NCBI GenBank assembly: GCA_002474345.1
Contig: DKQD01000003.1
Location: 27,617-89,019 of the forward strand
From: Bacteriovoracaceae bacterium UBA7317
Lineage (GTDB): Bacteria > Bdellovibrionota > Bacteriovoracia > Bacteriovoracales > Bacteriovoracaceae
Direction: 5' to 3'
DNA: 61,403 nucleotides
This document shows, one piece after another, positions 35,983 through 44,995 of the stretch; within the stretch, counting starts at the first letter, position 1; each line of letters starts with the position of its first letter. The notes beneath the pieces are model-generated. The model saw nothing but the letters and a program-made list of their open reading frames with translations, had not been told where the DNA came from and did not search any database. A program made the position numbers and the translations under genes.

Positions 35983-37755
35983 TTAATTCTTTTTAATAAG
36001 AAAATTATCAATAACCAAGTAGTCTAAATCCGTAGTAAGAAACGTTGTTAAGGCATCTTCTATAGAGTGAATAATAGGCCGTCCCATAACGTTAAGACTC
36101 GTGTTTACCAAAATAGGTACTTTTGTTATTTGATAAAAATCTGAAATCAATTGGTGGTAAAGGGGATTTAACTCTTTATGCACAGATTGAAGCCTTCCAC
36201 TTCCATCTTTATGGACAACAGCTGGTACCAGTGACCTAACACTTTCTTTAAAGAAAAGGGCCTTTTCCATATAGGGGGTTTTAACATAATTTTTAAAATA
36301 ATCTTGCCCAAATTCATGAAGAATCGAGGGGGCTATAGGCCTATAAAACTCTCTTCCTTTAATTCGTGAGTTAATTTTTTCCTTCATTTCTTTCTTTCTA
36401 GGATCCGCCAGTATGGAACGGTTTCCAAGGGCCCTTGGCCCAAATTCCGCCCTTCCCTGAACCCATCCTAAAATTTTTCCATTGGCCAAAAGGGTGGCCA
36501 CCTTTTTAGTGAGTAAGTTTTTATTATCAAATTCTTGAAAATTAACTCCTCTGTAGTCTAAAATTTTTTTAAGGTAATCTATGTCTGGTTCGGACCCTAA
36601 ATAGGGCGAGGAACCAAGAACTGGCCACTTTAAAGACCTTTTCATTTTATTAATATGATACTTTTGGTATAAAAGGGCACCCAAAGAGTTTCCATCATCA
36701 CCTGGGGCAGAAGGTATGTGAATTTGATCAAACCCAGCCTCTTCCAAGATTCTTCCATTTGTTAAAGAATTAAGTGCGCAACCGCCTCCATAGGCTAGGT
36801 TCTTTTCACCAGTTTTCACTTGTAATTGGTTGGCCAATTCGATCACAGTATCTGAGAAGGCCTTTTGAAAGTTATAAGCAAGATCAGCGGATTTCAAAAC
36901 GTCCTTATCCGCCGGTTTTCTAAATCCGCCTACTATTTTATTGAGTTTTGCTTTGTCTCTAGGGCCAAAATTTGTTCTAAGTTTAATTCCCTTAACTTTC
37001 ATTTTTTCTTTAAAAAAATAATAAATTTCTTGATTGAATTTTCCATAAGCACTGAGCCCCATAACTTTCCACTCTTCTCCATGCAGGCAGGAAAAACCGC
37101 AGCATTCTGTGACTGCCGCATAAAGATAACCCAAACTTGCCCTGCTTTTATAAATGAGTTTGAAGTTATTATTTTTAAAATGATAAAAAGAACAGGATAT
37201 TTCTTCTCCTGCTCCATCGAGTATCATGACGGCACATTGATTAAAGGTGGATGTATAAACGGCATTGGCAGCATGGGTAAGGTGATGGGTTGTTTTTTTG
37301 TGAGAAACTTTATGAAGATAATCCCCCCATAAAAACTTTCTTAATTGAAAAAGAACGACCGGTAAACCTTTTAAATACCAAGTTTGAGAATATCTTGCTA
37401 GGGCCGTAAATGACTGGCAATCATCAAATAAAAAAGGTCTTTTTTTATTAAAAAAGGCAACTCTTCTATAAATTGAGTTAAAAATTTTGGCAAGGCCTCT
37501 TATATAGAAGGGAGGTTTCCAGGTAGTTCTTAAGGTAAGTTCAACTGGATTTTCAATAGGAATTCCTCTTTCTTTTAAAGTTTTTTTTAGCCCTTTTAAT
37601 GAATGGAGGTCTCCTACAGAAAAAAGAGACCGCTTATTTTGGGAAAGCCTTTCAAGTCCTTCAGCATAGATTTTATCTTTGTAGCAAACCGCTAAAGATG
37701 GGTCATGAAAAGTATTGCTATGACCTATAATTACCTTATTAATTTCATATTTCAT
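35983..37755 (-). CDS. O-carbamoyltransferase, NodU/CmcH family
   Basis: Moves a carbamoyl group from carbamoyl phosphate (with ATP) to a hydroxyl of a small molecule, as in nodulation factors, cephamycin, novobiocin and tobramycin. The 590-aa length is right for the family. The N-terminal Kae1-like domain shows HHLTHAANAVYTS, LDGAGEE and LAYGGGCALNS. The C-terminal YrdC-like domain shows GRAEFGPRALGNRSILADPR and YRPIAPSI. It is the first gene of the leftward pair with the 3beta-HSD-like enzyme. Such enzymes are nearly always part of secondary-metabolite or modified-glycan clusters, which supports reading this region as a biosynthetic cluster. Confidence 0.92.
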   Translation of the reverse strand: MKYEINKVIIGHSNTFHDPSLAVCYKDKIYAEGLERLSQNKRSLFSVGDLHSLKGLKKTLKERGIPIENPVELTLRTTWKPPFYIRGLAKIFNSIYRRVAFFNKKRPFLFDDCQSFTALARYSQTWYLKGLPVVLFQLRKFLWGDYLHKVSHKKTTHHLTHAANAVYTSTFNQCAVMILDGAGEEISCSFYHFKNNNFKLIYKSRASLGYLYAAVTECCGFSCLHGEEWKVMGLSAYGKFNQEIYYFFKEKMKVKGIKLRTNFGPRDKAKLNKIVGGFRKPADKDVLKSADLAYNFQKAFSDTVIELANQLQVKTGEKNLAYGGGCALNSLTNGRILEEAGFDQIHIPSAPGDDGNSLGALLYQKYHINKMKRSLKWPVLGSSPYLGSEPDIDYLKKILDYRGVNFQEFDNKNLLTKKVATLLANGKILGWVQGRAEFGPRALGNRSILADPRKKEMKEKINSRIKGREFYRPIAPSILHEFGQDYFKNYVKTPYMEKALFFKESVRSLVPAVVHKDGSGRLQSVHKELNPLYHQLISDFYQITKVPILVNTSLNVMGRPIIHSIEDALTTFLTTDLDYLVIDNFLIKKN

Positions 37756-37844
37756 AAAATGGAGTCCCTTTAAAATTTTAAGATTTATCGGTAAGATTAA
37801 ATTTTTAATCTTTGAAAAGAAGAATTTAAAAAAGGAATGGAAAA

Positions 37845-38102
37845 ATGGTGATTATCGGAAAAATATTCCTGTCAATCTTATGGGCAGTTTCTTTTACTTT
37901 TGTTTTAACCAATCTTTCAATTAATTTTTCTCCTTTTTTAAATGAAAACCTTGCTTCTTTACTTGTCATTTTTTTTATTATTCACCTAATTCAGTACTTT
38001 ATTTTCGTTAAAAAACTAAGAAGGGAGCCTTTTAGGGGATACCATTTCTTTCAAATCTTATTTTTTGGAATGGTTCACGTAAGAGGATATAAAAAAGAAT
38101 AG
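37845..38102 (+). CDS. Small DUF1145-like membrane protein
   Basis: An 85-aa protein with two hydrophobic helices (ILWAVSFTFVLTNL and LLVIFFIIHLIQYFIF) and a C-terminal FFGMVHVRG. The pattern of helix, helix, HxxQ, basic loop and LFFGMxH matches DUF1145 (E. coli YhhL-like), of unknown function. It is the first gene rightward from the divergent promoter region and lies 111 nt before the ketosynthase gene. Whether it belongs to the biosynthetic unit is uncertain. Confidence 0.65.
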   Translation: MVIIGKIFLSILWAVSFTFVLTNLSINFSPFLNENLASLLVIFFIIHLIQYFIFVKKLRREPFRGYHFFQILFFGMVHVRGYKKE

Positions 38103-38213
38103 ATATCAAAACCTACTAGAATTTTTTGCCTCTAATCTTTTATTTTTATCAATTAAAAAAAGTTAAAACTATTTTTTGCCGACCCTTTTCTAAATAGCAA
38201 TCAAAGGAAAGTT

Positions 38214-39260
38214 ATGAAAATCGAAGCTGTGGCTTTGTCACTTCCTGAGCGGCAAATCTCTAATGATGATATCCTAGATTATATAAGAGAAAAAAGTAAA
38301 AACTCTTATAAGGGAGATTTAGAAAAATCTCTTCGGGAGGTAAAGTTTTTTCTTGGTCTTTGTGGTGCCCAAAATAGAAGGTGGGCGGCTCCCGGAGAAA
38401 ACACGTTTAAAAAGCATACCGAAAAAGCCATTTTAGAGGTTTTAGAAAAGAGCAATACTCATCCGGAAGAAATTGATCTTCTGATTTATTCAAGTGTTGA
38501 TAGGAAAGTTGCAGAGCCAAACGAAAGCTATCTACTAGCAAAAGCTTTAGGTTTGAAGAAAACCGAATGTTTTGACATTTTAGAAGCCTGTAATAGTTGG
38601 TCCAGGGCCACTCAAATTTCTCAAAGTTTATTAAAATCACCAGATTATAGAAAAGTCTTAGTTGTGACTGCTGAATACATGATTCATGAAGGAATGTGGG
38701 GACAGAATGCCTTTCACGTAAAGTCTCCAGAAGAATTTGAATGGAAGTTCCCATCATATACATTAGGGGAAGGATCAACAGCCACTCTTCTCTCAAATGA
38801 AGGTGAAGATTGGAATTATAAATTCTTGGGAATGCCTGAGCATGCTGATTTGTGTATATGCCCTCTCGAAAATTTTAATGAACAAGAAACAAATATGAAT
38901 GGTGTAAGTGTTGCTATGAATGGGAAAGGGGTATTTACTTCTTTTGGTAGAAAAATGGAGGTCCCAGGTAAAAAGGCCCTCATTGATATTTTAGATTCTT
39001 CAGCTGTTCCCCTCAAAGATATTGATATAATTTTCCCTCATTCTCACGCTAAAAAGGTTTGGAGTGATATTTCAAAGGAAGAAGAGTTAAATCTTCCGTT
39101 GTATTTTATTTTTCCAGAAACAGGAAACCTTGTGACAGGTTCAATTCCTGGAGCCATGAGTATGGCAATTGAGGAAAATGCGTTGAAAAGAAAAGACCTT
39201 GTAGCAGGCTGGATGGCCGCTGCCGGTATGTCCTTCTCTATGTACACTTTTAATTATTAA
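38214..39260 (+). CDS. Ketosynthase of the KAS III (FabH-like) family
   Basis: Thiolase-fold condensing enzyme of 348 aa. The catalytic triad is visible: Cys126 in LEACNSWSRA, His276 in IFPHSHA and Asn305 in TGNLVTGSIPGAMS, spaced as in FabH (Cys112/His244/Asn274). The N-terminal half has RRWAAPGE and ALGLKKTECFDI. Differences from housekeeping FabH include the ACNSW active-site loop in place of DACAG and the lack of a nearby fab operon, so a secondary role such as priming a polyketide or condensing acyl chains is more likely. It is the first enzyme gene of a tight operon: P450 follows after 16 nt. Confidence 0.85.
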   Translation: MKIEAVALSLPERQISNDDILDYIREKSKNSYKGDLEKSLREVKFFLGLCGAQNRRWAAPGENTFKKHTEKAILEVLEKSNTHPEEIDLLIYSSVDRKVAEPNESYLLAKALGLKKTECFDILEACNSWSRATQISQSLLKSPDYRKVLVVTAEYMIHEGMWGQNAFHVKSPEEFEWKFPSYTLGEGSTATLLSNEGEDWNYKFLGMPEHADLCICPLENFNEQETNMNGVSVAMNGKGVFTSFGRKMEVPGKKALIDILDSSAVPLKDIDIIFPHSHAKKVWSDISKEEELNLPLYFIFPETGNLVTGSIPGAMSMAIEENALKRKDLVAGWMAAAGMSFSMYTFNY

Positions 39261-39276
39261 CGATTAAGGGCTTGAA

Positions 39277-40623
39277 TTGGAAAATATAAACCTTGTAAAA
39301 ATAAGACCCTTTTGGAAAACAAGATCATCTATAAATGATCCTTTGTCTTTTTTTGAGGAAATTGATAAAAAAGGCGAGTTTTGTCATTATAAAGGGTTCC
39401 TCTCTTTTACCTATGTGGGTAATCCAAAATTAGTTAAACAGGTGCTGGATAAAACGGGAACTAATTATAATAAAGAAAACCCTCTTTATGACAGATTTAG
39501 ATTCATACTAGGTCAGGGGATGCTAACGAGTGAGGGGAAAAATTGGAGGGATCAGAAAAAGTCTTTTTCTCCTTTCTTTTCCAAAAATAATATTAGTAAA
39601 TTTCTTCCTATAATTTTTAGAAATATGTCCCAAACATTAGATATTTGGAACAAATATGCAGAAAAAGAGGTTGCTCTTAACCTTTCTGAAGAGTTCTTTA
39701 ACCTAACACTTAAAATTATAGGTGAAATTATTTTAAGCGATGACTTAAAAGAACATCTTCTGGAAATAAGAAAGATAACAAAAGTTTTTAATGAGTATGT
39801 TGCCTCTCCTCCCATTCCTATTTTTTCTTCATCAAAAATCCCAACTCCCCTTAATTTGAAAGTTAAAAAAGCGAGGGACGGTTTTATAGATATTTTAAAA
39901 AAAATTATTGAAAAAAGAATGTCAACTAAACAGAAAAGAGAAGACCTCTTACAAATAATACTTGATAAGAACCCAGATGAAATTACTCCTTTAATTCTTG
40001 ATCAAATACTAAGCCTTATTATTGCTGGTCATGAAACGACTTCAAATGCACTTGTTTGGACTTTTTTTCACCTCTCCAAAAACACCTCTGAAAAAGATAA
40101 AATTCAAAAACTTTTAGATAGAGAGATTAAAGGTCTTTTTCCTTCTTTTAAAGAATTAGAACTCTTAGATTACTTAAGGCAAATTATAAATGAGTCTCTT
40201 AGACTATCACCGCCCGTATGGCTTATAACGAGAAAGTCGATAAAAGAAAATATTTTAGGTGGACACAAAATTAAGCCTGGTCAAATGATTGTTTTTTCGC
40301 CCTACTTTATTCACAGAAATGAAAAGTATTGGAAAAATGCTGCTGATTTTAGACCTGATCGTTTTGATAAAAATAAAAAAATAGAAAAAGATGCTTTCTT
40401 GCCTTTTGGCTTAGGCCCACACACTTGTATAGGCTCAAATCTTTCTATGATGCAAATGAGTCTTTTTTTAAGTGTCTTATTAAAGTCATTTGACTGGTCT
40501 TGTATAGGATCTTTCCCAAAACCCTTTCTATCCTTCACAATGGGTGTGAAAGATGGACCTATGGTTATTTTAAAAAAGAGAAAAAGAGTAAAAAGTGTTT
40601 TTCCTGAAAAAATAACAATTTAA
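39277..40623 (+). CDS. Cytochrome P450
   Basis: Heme monooxygenase of 448 aa without a membrane anchor. The I-helix motif is AGHETTS, the K-helix ExxR is ESLR, the PERF motif is FRPDRF, and the heme ligand is Cys384 in FGLGPHTCIG. The sequence resembles the fatty-acid-hydroxylating CYP4/CYP102-like groups more than the short bacterial P450s, which is a judgement by eye. The start is a TTG preceded by AAGGG with 6 nt spacing, 16 nt after the ketosynthase. Its electron-transfer partners (ferredoxin, reductase) are not in the window. In context it probably hydroxylates the acyl product of the ketosynthase, creating a site for the carbamoyltransferase. Confidence 0.95.
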   Translation: MENINLVKIRPFWKTRSSINDPLSFFEEIDKKGEFCHYKGFLSFTYVGNPKLVKQVLDKTGTNYNKENPLYDRFRFILGQGMLTSEGKNWRDQKKSFSPFFSKNNISKFLPIIFRNMSQTLDIWNKYAEKEVALNLSEEFFNLTLKIIGEIILSDDLKEHLLEIRKITKVFNEYVASPPIPIFSSSKIPTPLNLKVKKARDGFIDILKKIIEKRMSTKQKREDLLQIILDKNPDEITPLILDQILSLIIAGHETTSNALVWTFFHLSKNTSEKDKIQKLLDREIKGLFPSFKELELLDYLRQIINESLRLSPPVWLITRKSIKENILGGHKIKPGQMIVFSPYFIHRNEKYWKNAADFRPDRFDKNKKIEKDAFLPFGLGPHTCIGSNLSMMQMSLFLSVLLKSFDWSCIGSFPKPFLSFTMGVKDGPMVILKKRKRVKSVFPEKITI

Positions 40624-40639
40624 CGGAGCTATAAGTTAA

Positions 40640-41776
40640 ATGAAAAAAGACTTGATTAAAAATACCTGGAATCTTTTTTTAATTTTAATGAACCCTAAAA
40701 GATTATCTTTTAATGGAATGCCAACGGCGTATCCTAAAACAAGTAAATGGAACCTTTTTCAATGGTGGGCCTGCTTTTTAACAAGGCATTATTTTGGTAA
40801 AAATTTGTTAATTAAAACTCAGAAAAAAGTTGAAAACAAAATCCTTAAGGATTATAAAAAGCATGGTAAACCAAAAGGGTATATTACACCACCTCGTTTT
40901 AAAGCAAGCGAAATTGATTCAGAAAAATTCAAAGAGATTGCCATTAAGACAAATTCACCAGTTATTATTGAGGGTTTTGCAAAAGATTGGGATTGTACAA
41001 AAAAATGGTCACCTCAGTTTTTAAAGGAAAACTATAAAGATGAAGTCGTCCCTGTTAGGCGTGAAAGTGACAGACTAGATTCTGAAGGCTATATTTATGT
41101 TAATAGGACTTTAAGTGAGCTAGTTGACAACATTGAAAGTGGAGGTGTTCTTCAGGGGACTCTCTTAGAAAATATTTTCAATAATAATCCTGAACTTAGA
41201 GAAGATCTTAATATCCCTAAGATTGAAGAGTATTGTTGTCTTACAAAAAGACAAGAGCTTCAATCAACTCAATTATTTATTACTGGTAAAAATGGTAGAA
41301 CTGGTCTCCATTGTGCTTCAGGAATCAACTTTTTTATTAATGTTTATGGCCATAAAAAGTGGACCTTTGTTCACCCTCACCATACGATAGGGTGTTATCC
41401 AGACGTTAGAGAAGATATGTTTTATTCAAATAGCGCACTTGATTATTGGAAGTCTGACGAAGAACTGGAAAAGGAGGGATATACCCTTTGGCCTTATATT
41501 CCAAAATATAAATTTACGCTTTCCCCAGGCGACGTTGTCCTGTCACCACAGTGGTGGTGGCATGCTGTCGACAATGAAGACACAACCATAGCTGTTGCCA
41601 ACAGAACTTTTAATAAACTATTAATGGGTAATAAAATTTTTGCTTTTTTAAACTTTTTCTCACCGACCTCTTTAAGATGTTATTATCGTTTTTTAAAAAC
41701 TGGGTGGGGATCTGATGATTCAATAATTGAAGTTTGTGAACATAATGGAAGAGAAGCAGTAGGAAAAGGAAAATAA
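40640..41776 (+). CDS. JmjC/cupin-8 family protein with His-x-Ala metal motif
   Basis: A 378-aa protein of the cupin-8 (JmjC-like) family, which normally use Fe(II) and 2-oxoglutarate to hydroxylate substrates. The core shows PVIIEGFAKDWDCTKKW, TGLHCASGINFFINVYG, HKKWTFVHP and the distal His308 in SPQWWWHAVDNE. The first part of the metal triad, usually HxD, reads His224-Cys-Ala226 here, so the carboxylate ligand is missing. In other 2OG families an HxA/HxG motif leaves room for chloride and marks halogenases; it may also mean loss of activity or another ligand such as the nearby Ser. It starts 16 nt after the P450 gene and 31 nt before the LolA-like gene. Confidence 0.82.
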   Translation: MKKDLIKNTWNLFLILMNPKRLSFNGMPTAYPKTSKWNLFQWWACFLTRHYFGKNLLIKTQKKVENKILKDYKKHGKPKGYITPPRFKASEIDSEKFKEIAIKTNSPVIIEGFAKDWDCTKKWSPQFLKENYKDEVVPVRRESDRLDSEGYIYVNRTLSELVDNIESGGVLQGTLLENIFNNNPELREDLNIPKIEEYCCLTKRQELQSTQLFITGKNGRTGLHCASGINFFINVYGHKKWTFVHPHHTIGCYPDVREDMFYSNSALDYWKSDEELEKEGYTLWPYIPKYKFTLSPGDVVLSPQWWWHAVDNEDTTIAVANRTFNKLLMGNKIFAFLNFFSPTSLRCYYRFLKTGWGSDDSIIEVCEHNGREAVGKGK

Positions 41777-41807
41777 ATAGGAATTACTAATCAACAAGGA
41801 AGTCTAC

Positions 41808-42620
41808 ATGGTATTAAAAAATTTAATGAAGGTGTCTCTATTAAGTTTTACATTAACCTCAAGTCTTTATGGGGCTATGAGTGACTTTAAAAATAAGTCA
41901 GGAAAACAGATCGCTGAAATGTTAGAGAAAAAAAACCTAGTTTATAAAACAGAAACTTATGATTTAGAATTGAAATATTATCACGATGATAATAATCCTT
42001 TTAAAATAGTAAAAGGAAAGGCCATTACACAAGAAACTGCCGGTGGAAAAGGTCAAGGAAAGGCCATGGTTACTTTAAATGACAAAACGAAAGTTTATGT
42101 TGAAACTAGAAACGGTAAAGAAGATATTCACATGATTAAATTTCCGGGATCAAAAAGAAGTGTTTCTTTTTCTTGGAAAAATAGTAATTTTAGTAAATCT
42201 TCTAAATTCTTAGGAAGTGAAGCGAGTGTTGAAGATCTTACTTGTCATATCCTATCAAATTATAAACACAAATTTAGAAAGTTTTCTCAGGGTGGAAAAG
42301 TGGCGATCCTGGAATTTACTCCAAAAAGGAAAAGCTACTACACATCAAAAGTTTACTACATTGATACAGACAAGTTTGTTCCTATTGAAATTATTTACTA
42401 TAAAGGAAGTACAAAGCTTAAATCAATGGCCGTAAAGGAATACAAAAAATATAAAGTTCCAGGAAGTAGTAAAACGGTATACCGCCCTCATAGATTAGAA
42501 ATGAAAAATAATGAGTATCTAAGGAAAAACAAAAAAACACTAGAAACCCATATGGTTATTTCTAATAGAGTACTTAATGGAAAAGTGAACTCTTCAGACC
42601 TAAACCCTAATAAAATGTAA
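41808..42620 (+). CDS. LolA-like outer-membrane lipid/lipoprotein carrier
   Basis: Exported 270-aa protein with a signal peptide (MKVSLLSFTLTSSLYGA). The mature protein is an array of beta strands (TYDLELKYY, MVTLNDKTKVYVET, SVSFSWKNS, YYTSKVYYIDTDKFVPIEIIY-like phrases) typical of the LolA-fold 'outer membrane lipoprotein-sorting' family often paired with RND exporters. It probably accepts a lipid-like cargo in the periplasm from the RND protein encoded 30 nt downstream. This pairing is family knowledge; the cargo is inferred from neighbouring biosynthetic genes. Confidence 0.78.
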   Translation: MVLKNLMKVSLLSFTLTSSLYGAMSDFKNKSGKQIAEMLEKKNLVYKTETYDLELKYYHDDNNPFKIVKGKAITQETAGGKGQGKAMVTLNDKTKVYVETRNGKEDIHMIKFPGSKRSVSFSWKNSNFSKSSKFLGSEASVEDLTCHILSNYKHKFRKFSQGGKVAILEFTPKRKSYYTSKVYYIDTDKFVPIEIIYYKGSTKLKSMAVKEYKKYKVPGSSKTVYRPHRLEMKNNEYLRKNKKTLETHMVISNRVLNGKVNSSDLNPNKM

Positions 42621-42650
42621 AAAGATTAAATGGTAAAGTGGGGAGTATGG

Positions 42651-44933
42651 ATGAAGAATTTCAATATCTTTAAAATACTCCCTACCTTTCTTATAAAATC
42701 AAATAAAATTTTATTTACTTTTTCCCTCCTAACCGTTTTTATTTTCAGTTTAGGGGTTTTTTCATTAAAAAAAGACATTTCTCATCGTATCTGGTTTAAA
42801 AAGGGAGACCCCTTTTTAAATAAATATGACTCCTTTATTGAAAATTATGGAAATGATGACCTCTTAGTTATTATTTTAGAAAATGAAAAAGGTCTTTTTA
42901 CACCAAGTTATGCTAAAGAATTGTATCTTCTTACAAAAAAATTAGAAAATGTCCCTCTTGTTCTAAGAGCGGAGTCAATGGCCAACGTTTTGTTTTCCAC
43001 CCATAGACCTCTAGATCATTCTAATTATAAATCCTCTCATATTCATTTTGATCATTTCTTTCCAGACCTAAAGTCTTTAGACAGCGCCTTTTTGGAAGAA
43101 CGTAAAAAGAAACTAAATATTGTTAAAAATTTCAGGGACTTTTATTTAAGCTCAAACTTTAAAACCTCCATCATTTATTTATATTTAAAGAAGGTTAACC
43201 CTCCCGATTACCAACTGACATTAAAAAAAACAAAGGAAATTCTTAAAGCGACTCTATCGAAAGAAACACGTTTTTTTATGACGGGAAATTCTGTTTTGGC
43301 CGAAGCTTATAAAAAAGCTCCCGTTGATGATATGAAACTAATTATGCCTCTCGGCCTTTTTATCCTTATTACTTTACTTTTTTTTATATTTAGAAATTTC
43401 CTCGGCGTTTTCATACCGCTAGGCCACTTATTTCTTTTAATTTTTGCCCTTTTAGGAATTCAGGGGCATTTAAAAATGACTATGAACAGTGTGACTTCCA
43501 TGGCCCCACTTATTTTGATGGCCATAGGTTTGCTTGATTCTATTCATCTCTTAACCACTTATTACAAATCAAGGATGAAAAAAAGTCGTCTTTGGGCCCT
43601 TTTGTGCGCTATTAAAATTAATATTTTCCCAACTTTTTTAACGTCATTTACTACCGCCATAGGTTTTTTTGCTCTTTCAACATCTAAAATAGCGCCTATA
43701 TCAAATTTGGGAACAATATGTGGCATAGGAGTTTTATTGGCGTGGCCTTTAACTTATTTTTTTATTCCTTTTGTTTTACTTAAATTCTCAAAAAAATCTA
43801 AACCAAAAAACATTATTCCTTTTAAGGCCAAGCTTTTCCTTCATTTAATTAAAAACAAGAAAAAAATTTTTTTATCGAGTTCTTTCATTCTTATCCTTTT
43901 GGGGGGGGGCTTTGCTTTTCAAAATGAAGTTAATTCGGATTTTGAAAATTATTTCCCAGAGAAAACCCCTTTTAGAGTGGCCAATCAAAAATTGGAAAAA
44001 AACATTGGTGGATCTTCAACAATCCATCTTCTTATTCAAAACGAAGATGTTAGAAATCCTAAATTTTTAAAAAAAATTGAAGATTTAACTTTAAAATTAG
44101 AAGATTTGAAAGGGGTAACAAAAGTTTTTTCACTTCTAGATATAATCAAAAATTCAAGACAACTTCTTTTTGAAAATGACGAAAAATATAACTCCCTTCC
44201 ACCTGATAAAGAGCAAATTAAGGAATCCCTCTTTTTTTATCAATTATATGAAATGGAAGGCAAAGAACTATACCGGTATGCTAAAAGAGATTTTAGTGAG
44301 ATGAAAATCACTCTCTTTTGGAAAGGTTTCAGCTCCAAAGAAATTAAAAGAGGGGTGAGAGAAATAGAGAAATTATTAAAATATTATAATTTAAAAGGGA
44401 GTCTTAATGGTAAGGTCCTTTTTATGAAAGGCTTGGATTCTTATATATTAAAAACGTTTCTTATGTCCCTTATTTTAACTATAACTTGCCTTACCCTCTT
44501 AATGATGATCCTTTTTAAATCATTTAGAATAGGTCTTTTTGCCATGGTTCCAAATGTCATTCCATTAACCTTAGGTGTGGCGGCTTTGGGTCTTTTTGGA
44601 AAAGGGCTTGATGTTTCTGCCGTTTTAATAGGCTCTATTAGCTTAGGTATTTCCGTGGATGACACCATCTTTTTCATGTCCCATTATTATAGAAAAACCA
44701 AAAAGTTCGAAAACCATTTGAAGGCGATCGAAGAAACGATTAAGGAAACAGGACACACGCTTTATATTACAACAATTACTTTAGCCTCTATAATTGGCCT
44801 TTTCACTTTGGGTTCTTTTGGCCCCAATAAAGTCTTTGGTTTTATGACCTCCTTTATCCTTATTTGCGCCTTTCTTTTTGACTTAACACTACTTCCAATT
44901 CTTTTATTAAAAAAAAGGGATTATCAGACGTAA
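42651..44933 (+). CDS. RND/MMPL-family lipid exporter
   Basis: Inner-membrane exporter of 760 aa built as two repeats. Each has one membrane helix, a periplasmic domain of about 200 aa and a bundle of five helices. Family marks are MAIGLLDSIHLLTTYY in the first bundle and SISLGISVDDTIFFMSHYYR in the second. MMPL/RND proteins of this short type move lipids or lipid-like products (glycolipids, hopanoids, aryl polyenes). The ATG at 42651 follows GGGGAG with 5 nt spacing and is preferred over an ATG at 42630. It is the last gene of the ketosynthase operon. A run of nine G interrupts it at 43901, between codons of the second membrane bundle. Confidence 0.88.
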   Translation: MKNFNIFKILPTFLIKSNKILFTFSLLTVFIFSLGVFSLKKDISHRIWFKKGDPFLNKYDSFIENYGNDDLLVIILENEKGLFTPSYAKELYLLTKKLENVPLVLRAESMANVLFSTHRPLDHSNYKSSHIHFDHFFPDLKSLDSAFLEERKKKLNIVKNFRDFYLSSNFKTSIIYLYLKKVNPPDYQLTLKKTKEILKATLSKETRFFMTGNSVLAEAYKKAPVDDMKLIMPLGLFILITLLFFIFRNFLGVFIPLGHLFLLIFALLGIQGHLKMTMNSVTSMAPLILMAIGLLDSIHLLTTYYKSRMKKSRLWALLCAIKINIFPTFLTSFTTAIGFFALSTSKIAPISNLGTICGIGVLLAWPLTYFFIPFVLLKFSKKSKPKNIIPFKAKLFLHLIKNKKKIFLSSSFILILLGGGFAFQNEVNSDFENYFPEKTPFRVANQKLEKNIGGSSTIHLLIQNEDVRNPKFLKKIEDLTLKLEDLKGVTKVFSLLDIIKNSRQLLFENDEKYNSLPPDKEQIKESLFFYQLYEMEGKELYRYAKRDFSEMKITLFWKGFSSKEIKRGVREIEKLLKYYNLKGSLNGKVLFMKGLDSYILKTFLMSLILTITCLTLLMMILFKSFRIGLFAMVPNVIPLTLGVAALGLFGKGLDVSAVLIGSISLGISVDDTIFFMSHYYRKTKKFENHLKAIEETIKETGHTLYITTITLASIIGLFTLGSFGPNKVFGFMTSFILICAFLFDLTLLPILLLKKRDYQT
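43901..43909 (+). repeat. G9 homopolymer tract inside the exporter gene
   Basis: Nine consecutive G in an AT-rich gene, encoding the end of Leu, Gly-Gly and part of Gly in LILLGGGFAF. It is by far the longest G run I see in the window. Loss or gain of one G would shift the frame after about 417 codons and remove the second half of the exporter, the usual layout of a phase-variable contingency tract. Confidence 0.8.
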
Positions 44934-44995
44934 GATAATGTAAGGGAAAACATCTTAATGAGAAATGATTTTAACTTCTTGTTTAAGTTATCTAA

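Noticed and set aside
36865..37332. 155-aa frame on the plus strand
   Set aside because: It lies wholly antisense to the carbamoyltransferase, whose motifs are intact, and has no recognisable protein features.
38407..38796. 129-aa minus-strand frame
   Set aside because: Antisense shadow of the ketosynthase gene, covering its active-site region.
34987..39260. OleABCD-type olefin or beta-lactone pathway
   Set aside because: A reductase and a ketosynthase are present, but no OleB hydrolase or OleC ligase is seen, and the ketosynthase cannot be shown to be OleA-like.
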